In this document: one piece after another, positions 1 to 8,000 of the stretch
Layout of the letters: the number at the start of each line of letters is the position of its first letter
How positions within the stretch are numbered: position 1 is the first letter of the stretch
Assembly: GCA_019313025.1 (NCBI GenBank)
Contig: JAFDCA010000299.1
Coordinates: forward strand, 1 to 8,017
Length of the DNA: 8,017 bases
From: Deltaproteobacteria bacterium
GTDB taxonomy: Bacteria; Desulfobacterota; Desulfobacteria; Desulfobacterales; UBA11574
Reading direction: 5' to 3'
Notes under the pieces: generated by a model
The model's database searches: none
What the model saw: only the letters and a program-made list of their open reading frames with translations
What the model was told of the DNA's origin: nothing
Program-made: the position numbers and the translations under genes

Positions 1-1085
1 GTGCCTGCTCCCCCATCGGATGGAAACGACCGGCTCGTCGGGGAAATGGAATAACTGCAAGAAACCCCTTCCTGGGTCACCGTGTGACTCTTACCGGCTA
101 TTGTAATCGTTGCACTTCTGGGGTTCGAACTTGTGTTGGCTGAAACCGAATAGGTCACCGTCCCGTTGCCGCTGCCGCTGCTGCCGGAGGTAATCGATAT
201 CCAGCCAACATCCTCTGTGGCGCTCCAGTCACAGCCGCTTGGCGTAGTCACGCTCACACTGCCTGCTCCCCCACCGGATGGAAACGACCGGCTCGTCGGG
301 GAAATGGAATAAATACATGGTTCTTGCGAAATCACCGTAAAACTCCAAGTAGCTGACCCTACACTTTGGTTTGAATGGATATCGCGAGCAAAGACCTTCC
401 AGTAGTATGTGGTTGATTCTAAGAGACCCGATGGTGTGTATGACGTCTCAATGGTGGTTTCGTCGATGATCGGGGTGTCAAAATTGATGTCTTCAGACAC
501 TTGAACACGATATTCGTATGCGGTTTCCACAGGGGACCAATTTAATGAAAATTCTCCGTCCCCAAGGCTTACCTCTAAACCATCGGCCGGACTCAGCAAA
601 GCTGAAACATAAAAAGGACGCGTTTCAATGGTTCCAACATCGTTTAATTGCCCCACTATAAGGGTTATTCCCATGATATTGCCATAGTACAAAATATTCC
701 CGTTTCCATCTTCTCCCAGTATGACAAACTCTCTGTTTTCCCCCGAAGGTATATTATCTATCTCTCCCTGACCTGCAGAACATGGAAAAACCTCGGATGT
801 CAGATAGGTATTCGATCCATCGTAGACCTCACACGTTATTGTCGAAACACCAGCAGCTTCACAATCTACAGCCGCTGCGGTCATAATGTTTTCTGAAGCT
901 CCGGTAACCGGAGTATCGTACCACGCAACGTTAAAAGACGCTGATGCAGTCTCAGAGGGTTCAGAAGATAAACCATCATCACTTCCACCACCACAACCAG
1001 AAATGAGCAAAATCAAAAAGATACAAAACAAATAAAATACAAATATCGGGAATCTTTGCCCGAGGAAGATTAAAAATTTCCCCAT
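1..1085 (-). CDS. Lipoprotein with fibronectin-III-like and tandem BACON-like domains (3' end beyond window)
   Basis: The reading frame is open from the ATG at 1085 to the window edge: 361 full codons, no stop, so the C-terminus is missing. The start is supported by an AAGGAGA Shine-Dalgarno site 5 nt upstream. Residues 12-30 are very hydrophobic and end in the lipobox I-S-G-C (Cys31), followed by a flexible GGGSDDG linker. No Asp follows the Cys, so outer-membrane sorting is likely if Lol rules apply. Residues about 50-160 form a beta-rich domain with Cys75, Cys85 and Cys102. Residues about 165-252 look like fibronectin type III (SPADG start, LNWSPV, YRVQVS, TYYWKVFARD). Residues 257-340 match a BACON-type domain (CDWSAT, GWISI, NGTVTYSV, RSATITIAG, HTVTQ), and a second copy starts at residue 343. 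BACON domains are associated with carbohydrate or surface binding; ligand and function here are unknown. It follows the TPR/CsgG-like gene by 100 bp, probably in one operon. Confidence 0.88.
   Translation of the reverse strand, partial: MGKFLIFLGQRFPIFVFYLFCIFLILLISGCGGGSDDGLSSEPSETASASFNVAWYDTPVTGASENIMTAAAVDCEAAGVSTITCEVYDGSNTYLTSEVFPCSAGQGEIDNIPSGENREFVILGEDGNGNILYYGNIMGITLIVGQLNDVGTIETRPFYVSALLSPADGLEVSLGDGEFSLNWSPVETAYEYRVQVSEDINFDTPIIDETTIETSYTPSGLLESTTYYWKVFARDIHSNQSVGSATWSFTVISQEPCIYSISPTSRSFPSGGGAGSVSVTTPSGCDWSATEDVGWISITSGSSGSGNGTVTYSVSANTSSNPRSATITIAGKSHTVTQEGVSCSYSISPTSRSFPSDGGAG
2..312 (-). repeat. Tandem domain repeat, 258-bp period, inside the lipoprotein gene
   Basis: Positions 2-54 and 260-312 are the same 53-bp sequence with a single mismatch (position 16 t versus 274 c). 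The offset is 258 bp, exactly 86 codons, so the copies encode the same domain start (YSISPTSRSFPS, residues 258-269 and 344-355). Only the start of the second copy lies in the window, so the number of repeats cannot be counted. This stretch is visibly richer in G+C than the N-terminal half of the same gene. Confidence 0.9.
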
Positions 1086-1090
1086 TCTTG

Positions 1091-1097
1091 TCTCCTT
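1091..1097 (-). promoter_or_regulatory. Shine-Dalgarno site of the lipoprotein gene
   Basis: AAGGAGA on the minus strand, 5 nt before the ATG at 1085. It is strong and fixes the start. No terminator-grade hairpin was seen between this gene and the upstream TPR/CsgG-like gene. The only candidate (CAAAAG-CAT-CTTTTTG, near 1111-1128) is short and A/T-rich, so co-transcription is likely. Confidence 0.75.
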
Positions 1098-1185
1098 AAG
1101 CTGCCTTTAAAATCAAAAAGATGCTTTTGAAGGATAATCATTTTGTCTGCCGTATGTTTACTTGTGCCATCCCTCACAATATCTT

Positions 1186-2985
1186 TTACCACCGAATGAT
1201 CGCACTTACAGGTTTAGAAGCTGTAAAATTCCATAGTGTTCTGGCACAATTTCCCGAAGTAAATTCCAGCGTACCGTTTAGGGATGTAGAAAAGAGGTTG
1301 GCATTTAAAGAAACAGTATTTGATCCGGTCTGAATAACTGACACCAGGTTGTTCCCTGTAAGGGTACCGGATAGAGAACCCGTCGATATACAATTAGAAC
1401 CAGTAACCGATACTGTACCGGTAACAGAGGGGCTGTTTTGCTCTAGATTTAGTGAAATATTGCCATTATTCGTTCCACTTGAGTCACTCCAGGTTCCGAC
1501 CCAGTCTCCTGTCAAATTTTGTTCACTAAGTGGTTCAGCTGAGCGTGCGGGACTGTTATCGTCACCACCCCCACCGCCGGCCGCCGCCAATCCAACTACA
1601 GCAGCAGCTCCCGCAACAACTGCTGTTGTAATACCGAGGAATCCCACCCCATCATCGTCATCAGCAACTGCAGTGCCAACAGAAGCAGAACTCAGGGTTG
1701 TTGACGACAAATCACTGGCCCAAAGTGTTGAAATCATTTCTGATTTGGCCATAAGCCGCAATGCTGAACCAGGGGTTGCCATCAAAGTTTGTTCGGCCAA
1801 ATCAAATTCGGGATCCTCGTCAAGGGCTTTCTGAAATGCCTTACGGGCTTCATCGTACTTCTCTTGATCAAGATAATCCAAACCCACAGAAAACGCTGTC
1901 AATGCTGCCAGGCTCTTGGTATGAATCTTGTCAAACACGCCCGGCAATTTGTCACAATTATAACCCAAATCCTCAATAATTTTGCAGGCGATTTCCTTTT
2001 CCAGATCGTAAAACCGTTTCAAAGCCCCTTGGGCTTCCTGAATCCTGACACTGTCTATCTGCTCTGCATCAATAAGCGCTGATGCAATCTGCATATTTTC
2101 CTCATCGATATTAGCCAGGTTGCCAGTCGTCACATACCTGGCCCTCATAAGTTTTCCAAGAATGGGAACTGCTCTCTGGTCAACCAGTCCGGAGGTTCCA
2201 AGATTCATTTCCTGAAGCAAGGCCAATATTTTAACCCGATCCACAACTTGTAAGTCAGGAACTTGAGAAAGGTCGTAAATCAGCAAAGCTGCCATGCCTT
2301 TGCCGAGGGGGTCGAATTTGTCGGAACCGAGATTTTTAAAGGTATTGACGATCACGGTATTGTTACTCACTGGGACACGAAGGATAGCGGCTTCATTGGC
2401 GACCACCTGTTTGGCATATTCTACGGCCTCCTCACGATTCAACAACGTGAGGTATTTACGAATCTTATAAGAATCTTCGCTTTTCGGATCCATCAATGCG
2501 TACTGCTGCCACTCAGCAATAGCGTCCGACCGGCGCCCCTCTTCCAGATAAATCAGCCCTAGATAATAGGGCACAGCATAATTTGAAGGGAATACCGCTT
2601 TGGCCTGCTGTAGAGTCTTTTTTGCTTGGGAACGTTTCCCTTCCTGGTACTGGGCCACACCCTTTTCCACCAGTTTTTTCTTTTCTTTCTCAGACAGCTT
2701 TGCTGTTCCATCATCTGGCGATGTCGTTTCTTCGAGCGTTTCCAATATGAGAACCTGGGCAGTTCTGAACGGTTCACTTGTTGACTGACTGGACAACTGA
2801 GATTGATTCACAGACCTGGTTGCAAGGTCGGTCGCTCCGACATCGATGGTGTAAAATTTTGGAAAAAGCATCGTATAATAGATCAACACAACGGCAACGC
2901 TTCTGAATGCTTTTTGTTCTCGATTCAGAAATCTCGTCATTGAAGTATCTTTTCGTCGCACTTTTAGAAACATAGATTTCTTCAT
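1186..2985 (-). CDS. TPR and CsgG/LpoB-like envelope protein with Ala/Gly hydrophobic segment and C-terminal beta domain
   Basis: With the ATG at 2985 the product has 599 residues. That start has GAGAAG 8 nt upstream; a longer frame exists only from a TTG at 3012. An ATG at 2940 would put the signal sequence nearer the N-terminus and remains possible. Residues 30-41 (VAVVLIYYTMLF) form a signal or anchor segment, without a lipobox Cys. Residues about 100-180 are TPR-like (QYQEGKRSQA, YYLGLIYLEEGRRSDAI). Residues about 204-325 resemble CsgG/LpoB (VIVNTFKNLG, DLQVVDRVKILALLQEMNLG, ARYVTTGNL). A further TPR unit lies at 359-395 (AFSVGLDYLDQEKYDEARKAF). Residues 447-470 are an Ala/Val/Gly hydrophobic stretch followed by five glycines and DD. 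Residues 491-599 (GDWVGTWSDS onward) are a Ser/Thr/Asn-rich beta domain with Cys532 and Cys580. CsgG-family proteins act in outer-membrane secretion or as lipoprotein cofactors; the role here is inferred only as envelope-associated. Confidence 0.85.
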   Translation of the reverse strand: MKKSMFLKVRRKDTSMTRFLNREQKAFRSVAVVLIYYTMLFPKFYTIDVGATDLATRSVNQSQLSSQSTSEPFRTAQVLILETLEETTSPDDGTAKLSEKEKKKLVEKGVAQYQEGKRSQAKKTLQQAKAVFPSNYAVPYYLGLIYLEEGRRSDAIAEWQQYALMDPKSEDSYKIRKYLTLLNREEAVEYAKQVVANEAAILRVPVSNNTVIVNTFKNLGSDKFDPLGKGMAALLIYDLSQVPDLQVVDRVKILALLQEMNLGTSGLVDQRAVPILGKLMRARYVTTGNLANIDEENMQIASALIDAEQIDSVRIQEAQGALKRFYDLEKEIACKIIEDLGYNCDKLPGVFDKIHTKSLAALTAFSVGLDYLDQEKYDEARKAFQKALDEDPEFDLAEQTLMATPGSALRLMAKSEMISTLWASDLSSTTLSSASVGTAVADDDDGVGFLGITTAVVAGAAAVVGLAAAGGGGGDDNSPARSAEPLSEQNLTGDWVGTWSDSSGTNNGNISLNLEQNSPSVTGTVSVTGSNCISTGSLSGTLTGNNLVSVIQTGSNTVSLNANLFSTSLNGTLEFTSGNCARTLWNFTASKPVSAIIRW

Positions 2986-3319
2986 TGAATTTACTTCTCG
3001 GAATTTTAACAATTTATTGAAAGTAATTGTTTGTAAATAGACAGCATAGGTTATCTTAAATGAAATAATGAACTATGTATTCAAGAAAGAACTGTATTAT
3101 TTGAACATCTACTATTTAATAATAAAAGAGCCAGACCAATGGTCATGTAATCTTGATAAACTAACTCTCGATGACTCGGTTACCTTTCAATGTAGATATA
3201 TCCGAGAAGAAGGTTAACGTGAAAATTTAGACCCTAAGTTTCCTGACATCCGATTTTTATGAGTTTGGCGTTTTTTGGTATATAATTAGATGTTTTTAAA
3301 ACTTTATGTAAGCAACAAA

Positions 3320-3379
3320 TGACGATAGTGTCAATAAATGATAATATTATCAAACAATTGTGGAATTTTTTTCACAATT
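3320..3379. promoter_or_regulatory. Cluster of three dyad-symmetric sites, possible operators
   Basis: Three dyads lie side by side: TGAC-N6-GTCA at 3320-3333, the perfect 14-bp palindrome TGATAATATTATCA at 3339-3352, and AATTGTG-N10-CACAATT at 3356-3379, which can form a roughly 10-bp hairpin with a TTTT loop. The spacing of the third (TGTG-N10-CACA) does not fit the CRP/FNR pattern, which needs N8. The cluster is about 340 bp upstream of the TPR/CsgG-like gene. In DNA this AT-rich some dyads arise by chance, so confidence is low. Confidence 0.25.
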
Positions 3380-3824
3380 CTATGTAATTTTATACCACTT
3401 TTCCTGTTTAGCTTTTTTCCTATTTTTATGAAACTTGTGCTTTATTGTACTTAATTAAATTAAAAGGAGATAAATTAAGTATTACGAGAAGTTATAGGGA
3501 TAAAAACTTAAAAAAGGGGGTGAAACGGATAGATCTCTTTTTAAAAAATTTAGGTACCGAAAAAAATACGGCCTTTATTGTCTATGTTGAATTGCTTAAA
3601 AGTACTGATTTCCGTCCAAAACCATTGATATCTGGTACTCTGCAATTTATCGCTGCGGCATAAAATCCCTCAATAAATTTGATAGATTATGAGTATCACA
3701 TTTGAATGAATACTCTTTTTCCTGGCTGGATGGAGGCAGGAGAAATCAATATATAGTGGTATGATTTTTATCCGATTTGCCTGTTTTTTTGAATCTGCCT
3801 CGTTAAGGATGAGGGTGATCCTAA

Positions 3825-3862
3825 GAATCGTAAACATTGGGTTCAAATCATCACTACGATTC
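3825..3862. other. Inverted repeat, possible structured RNA or relic
   Basis: GAATCGTA at 3825-3832 and TACGATTC at 3855-3862 are perfect complements around a 22-nt spacer. A short hairpin AGGAT-N7-ATCCT (3806-3822) precedes it, and GTGAT at 3815-3819 could instead pair with ATCAC at 3850-3854. A third hairpin, ATTTTACC-ATGA-GGTGAAAT, lies at 3951-3970. No known RNA family was recognised, and direction is undefined. Confidence 0.2.
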
Positions 3863-4099
3863 CTGAAATATCATCTACAGATCACAGCCACAACCAAACC
3901 ACTGATAAGAGAATAATACCATAGAAATCATTCTGTTGGAGTTCTAAGACATTTTACCATGAGGTGAAATCTGTTAATTAAAAAATATCATTCAAGATCA
4001 TTTTTCTGGAATCCATCCCGTATTTCAAAATTCCGTTTTGTCCGATCATGTCATACTTCCGATTTGACGATTGGCGTATTAAATATTGGTCAACGCAGA

Positions 4100-4381
4100 T
4101 TAATACGTTACATCAAAGCTGCTAAACTCACCTTTGTAATCCTTCCATGTTACATCCACATTCGTTACCCTTGCAATGGGCGGCCCCTTTTTACACCATT
4201 TAAGAATGGACATAACACTCTTTTCAGACCCTTCAAAAACAGCTTCAACCGTCCCGTCCCGTTTATTCCTTACCCATCCGAAAACCCCAACTTCATCCGC
4301 AGCATGTTTTGTTTCCATTCTAAAAAAAACACCCTGAACTCTCCCGCAGATCACCGCATGGGCTCTTACTTTATCGTCCAT
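4100..4381 (-). CDS. acyP: Acylphosphatase
   Basis: The 93-residue product hydrolyses acyl-phosphate bonds (for example acetyl phosphate or carbamoyl phosphate) to carboxylate and phosphate in the cytoplasm. Both family signatures are present: GRVQGVFFR at residues 13-21 with the catalytic Arg21, and GWVRNKRDGTVEAVFEG at 35-51 with the catalytic Asn39. The protein ends in FSSFDVTY, like the usual F-x-I-x-Y end. Length is normal for the family (about 90-100). I chose the ATG at 4381 over the GTG at 4387 because AGGGGG (4387-4392) is a Shine-Dalgarno site 5 nt from the ATG and overlaps the GTG. The gene lies about 300 bp downstream of ligA on the same strand; whether the two are co-transcribed is open. 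An 8-bp inverted repeat (4075-4082 and 4100-4107) straddles the stop codon but has no T-tract. Confidence 0.96.
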   Translation of the reverse strand: MDDKVRAHAVICGRVQGVFFRMETKHAADEVGVFGWVRNKRDGTVEAVFEGSEKSVMSILKWCKKGPPIARVTNVDVTWKDYKGEFSSFDVTY

Positions 4382-4683
4382 TTTCACCCCCTGTTGTGGA
4401 TTGATAATTGACGAATTTCAATTGAAAATTGGCAAAAGATTAGGACTTTGCCCCCCGGTTACAAAGAAGCTTCTGGTATGATTAGATTTTTTGCTGGAAG
4501 CTGTCTGAGTGGATTAGGAATCGTTTTGAAAGAACCATATGAGATTTAAACTGTATGAATGAAACCTACTGTCAAAGCAGAGATCTTTATGTATAGCCCG
4601 GGCAGGTTCTTTCATTACGATCCCTTATTCACGAGTTCTTTCAGCAAAAATTTAGTTATACCTGAAGCGGTAATGTTTTTAAA
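4382..4683 (-). other. ligA-acyP intergenic region with 10-bp inverted repeat
   Basis: No classical terminator (GC stem plus T-run) follows ligA. The region contains a perfect 10-bp inverted repeat, TGAAAGAACC at 4527-4536 and GGTTCTTTCA at 4605-4614, enclosing 68 nt with an inner GCCCGGGC palindrome (4596-4603). A 33-codon minus-strand frame runs from the ATG at 4615 to the TAA at 4514. It is preceded by AAGGG at 6-nt spacing (begins MKEPARAIHK), but it has no recognisable features and is not called a gene. The interval could be a leader or an untranslated spacer. Confidence 0.4.
4387..4392 (-). promoter_or_regulatory. Shine-Dalgarno site that decides the acyP start
   Basis: AGGGGG on the minus strand, followed by TGAAA and the ATG at 4381. 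The in-frame GTG at 4387-4385 shares its first G with this site and has no suitable site of its own upstream, so the shorter product is favoured. Confidence 0.7.
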
Positions 4684-6711
<2,028 letters not shown>

Positions 6712-6804
6712 TTAGTATAACGGTTCCGCATCCATATTTTATGTAACTCTCTAAACTGTTCTTTTTTCTCGATGTTGGCAGTGGAAAACCATCGCCATAT
6801 GTTT

Positions 6805-6845
6805 AAAAAAAAGCGATGGGCTGAATTCACTATATAGTGTCCATC
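6805..6845 (-). terminator. Possible weak intrinsic terminator ahead of ligA
   Basis: On the minus strand, GATGG (6841-6845) can pair with CCATC (6815-6819) around the inner palindrome CACTATATAGTG (6828-6839), followed by GC and eight T (6805-6812). A competing stem, CCATCGC/GCGATGG (6789-6795 with 6813-6819), places the T-run in its loop. It could separate transcription of the small upstream genes from ligA. The stem is short, so this is tentative. Confidence 0.25.
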
Positions 6846-7027
6846 CAGAGATGAGATATTTTGTTCTAGATCTCCCGCTGGAAATAACGGGATAAAAAGG
6901 CATGCGAAAAAATTAACCACCCCGTTTAAGTGCCGGGACAAGCCGGCATATATTTGATATTCCGAGGATTAATTTTTAAGCATCACAAAGATCTTGGACA
7001 ACATAGCCTTTTATGGATGGACACTAT
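6834..7027. mobile_element. MITE-like inverted-repeat element (194 bp), TA-flanked
   Basis: The ends are perfect 14-bp inverted repeats: ATAGTGTCCATCCA at 6834-6847 and its complement at 7014-7027. If the terminal repeat is taken to begin at GTGTCC, each end is bordered by TA (6835-6836 and 7025-7026), the signature of TA-targeting IS630/Tc1-mariner-type transposition. Complementarity continues imperfectly inward: 6848-6873 and 6989-7013 align with about 18 of 25 matching and both finish in AGATCT, giving arms of about 40 bp. The core holds two hairpins, TCCCG-N10-CGGGA (6873-6892) and TGCCGG-GACAAG-CCGGCA (6931-6948). There is no transposase frame, so the element would be non-autonomous. It sits directly after the stop codon of the 83-aa gene. 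A minus-strand frame crossing it (6708-6941, TTG start) looks non-coding. A structured RNA spacer is the alternative reading. Confidence 0.65.
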
Positions 7028-7278
7028 CACAGAGGCCTTGCCAGTTTTGAAAGTTCCTCCTTTACGTCATCAATAATATCATAAAACCACATCACATCCT
7101 CGATGGTCAACCGACCGGCCTTACGTTGGGACTCTTTCCCGTCTTTTCTTGTAAATATCCTCGGTCCGATTTGAACTTTCGGCTCACCGTCACCATATTG
7201 GTTGATGGAAACAACCAGCCCGGTCTCGTCGCATTGCCATTTCTTTAAAATTTTGTCCTTTTCCGGATCAAATGCCAT
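7027..7278 (-). CDS. Small protein, possibly PC4/p15 (YdbC)-like single-stranded nucleic-acid-binding fold
   Basis: The 83-residue product starts at the ATG at 7278 with a strong GGAGGA site 4 nt upstream, so it is very probably translated. It is charged and soluble, with no signal or membrane segment and one cysteine (Cys16). The pattern VVSINQYGDGEPKVQIGPR (22-40), then KDGKESQRKAGRLTIEDVMW (45-64) and a C-terminal helix (65-80), recalls the PC4/p15 coactivator and YdbC layout: a beta sheet with an N-G-G-E-P-K-like turn, then a G-x-L-T-x-E-x-x-x-W helix entry. Members of that fold bind single-stranded DNA. The resemblance is from memory of the pattern and not a search, so the function stays hypothetical. 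A TTGACA-type promoter lies about 110 bp upstream. The stop codon directly abuts the MITE-like element. Confidence 0.8.
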   Translation of the reverse strand: MAFDPEKDKILKKWQCDETGLVVSINQYGDGEPKVQIGPRIFTRKDGKESQRKAGRLTIEDVMWFYDIIDDVKEELSKLARPL

Positions 7279-7282
7279 ATTG

Positions 7283-7288
7283 TCCTCC
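7283..7288 (-). promoter_or_regulatory. Shine-Dalgarno site of the 83-aa gene
   Basis: GGAGGA on the minus strand, 4 nt before the ATG at 7278. It is among the strongest ribosome-binding sites in the window and supports this short frame as a real gene. Confidence 0.75.
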
Positions 7289-7391
7289 GCATTCCGTTAT
7301 TAATAGCAGCTGTCAAATGAATGTTCCTAAATTAATTTAGTGTTAGTTTCTAATTCACCGTGAGAATAGATGTTCACCATCATAAGATGCA

Positions 7392-7420
7392 TTCTTAATT
7401 TTGATTCCCAATTCTGTCAA
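7392..7420 (-). promoter_or_regulatory. Candidate sigma-70 promoter for the 83-aa gene
   Basis: On the minus strand a perfect -35 TTGACA (7415-7420) is followed after 17 nt by TAAGAA (7392-7397), a weak -10. This would start transcription near 7385, with an untranslated leader of about 107 nt. A second TTGACA at 7312-7317 has no -10 at proper spacing. The remainder of 7279-7478 shows no gene. Confidence 0.4.
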
Positions 7421-7478
7421 ACCCATTTTGAAATTTAGACCAACGAACTTGTCGGTTGCGGCATGACCATTATCGTAT

Positions 7479-8000
7479 TTATGAAACAACCCGGATAAAT
7501 TCAGCTTCCATCTCTGTCCGATAGTCCTTGATCGCCTGAATCAACCGGCTGAACTTATTTTGAGTATAGGATGGTTTTTGGCGTAAATTCGCCTTTTGAG
7601 TGGGGCACAGATACCAGGTGCAAACCCAAGGCCTGGTGATTCTCGGTAGTACACAACCTTTAAGGCTCCAGTAGCGACAAACCTTTCTCAAATTCACCAT
7701 AAGCTGTTTGGGAGGAATTTGATGCCCGCCGAGATGCAGAAATAGAAGATCCTTAAAATCGATCCAAACCTTGGCCGTTAGACAGCAGGGGTCCGGACAC
7801 CAGGGGCACGTTGCCTGGCAGAGATCATCTAAAAGCGCAAAAATTGAGACAAAACGATTCTGAATCTTCTGTGCCAAAGCCATTGCCCGATTCAACTCGG
7901 ACCGGTTTTTTTGTACGAGAAAATTGAAGCTATGGTTTGCCTCCTGCCATACAGACAGAGAATTCAATGGTGGTGCATCCGGATAAAAATTGCTTTGCAT
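7479..8000 (-). CDS. Cysteine-rich protein with YkgJ-like (CxxCxxCC-type) metal-binding pattern
   Basis: From the ATG at 8000 the product has 173 residues and nine cysteines. The first cluster is C61-x3-C65-x2-C68-x3-C72-C73, close to the CxxCxxCC motif of the YkgJ family (putative Zn/Fe-chelating proteins). The second half continues as in that family: C108, then GCVLPRITRPWVC (115-127) and C132, like the usual G-C-x-I-Y-x-x-R-P-x-x-C-R-x-F-P-C. Residues about 20-60 and 145-170 look helical; no signal peptide is seen. Function is unknown; metal or Fe-S binding is inferred from the cysteines. No Shine-Dalgarno site precedes the ATG at 8000 and the frame stays open to the window end, so the true start may lie beyond 8017. 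After the stop, ACCGAC-AAGTTC-GTTGGT can form a 6-bp stem but lacks a T-run. Confidence 0.7.
   Translation of the reverse strand: MQSNFYPDAPPLNSLSVWQEANHSFNFLVQKNRSELNRAMALAQKIQNRFVSIFALLDDLCQATCPWCPDPCCLTAKVWIDFKDLLFLHLGGHQIPPKQLMVNLRKVCRYWSLKGCVLPRITRPWVCTWYLCPTQKANLRQKPSYTQNKFSRLIQAIKDYRTEMEAEFIRVVS

Larger units (their letters stand above)
2986..4099. other. AT-rich gene-free interval with several dyads
   Basis: About 1.1 kb separates the acylphosphatase gene from the TPR/CsgG-like gene, and I find no convincing gene on either strand. The longest frame (3445-3663, plus) starts only with TTG. Its one good ribosome-binding-like site (AAAGGAGA near 3462-3469) lies inside the frame with no ATG, GTG or TTG at a proper distance, and the translation is unrecognised. 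The interval is strikingly AT-rich beside its neighbours. It holds a group of dyads at 3320-3379, an odd palindrome at 3134-3144 (GACCA-a-TGGTC), inverted repeats at 3825-3862 and 3951-3970, and a TATAAT at 3281-3286 with no good -35. The promoter of the TPR gene must lie here but could not be fixed. A decayed gene or an unrecognised RNA is possible. Confidence 0.6.

Noticed and set aside
120..135. GGGTTCGAAC, T-loop-like sequence
   Set aside because: It lies within the BACON coding region, and no tRNA fold surrounds it.
1349..1834. 161-codon plus-strand frame rich in Pro and Ala
   Set aside because: It is antisense to the beta domain and Ala/Gly segment of the TPR/CsgG-like gene; its composition mirrors the GC-rich codons of the real gene.
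3356..3379. Possible CRP/FNR-type operator
   Set aside because: The half-sites TGTG and CACA are 10 nt apart rather than 8, so the spacing does not fit.
3445..3663. 72-codon plus-strand frame in the AT-rich interval
   Set aside because: TTG start; the only good ribosome-binding-like sequence lies inside the frame with no usable start after it; the composition looks like AT-rich chance translation.
3727..3758. CTGGATGGA and TATATAGTG words shared with the MITE-like ends
   Set aside because: The two words are separated and not arranged as a terminal repeat, and no partner end is seen, so they are probably chance.
3836..3856. GGTTCAAATC, resembling a tRNA T-loop
   Set aside because: The flanking bases do not pair as a T-stem, and no acceptor, D or anticodon arms are found nearby.
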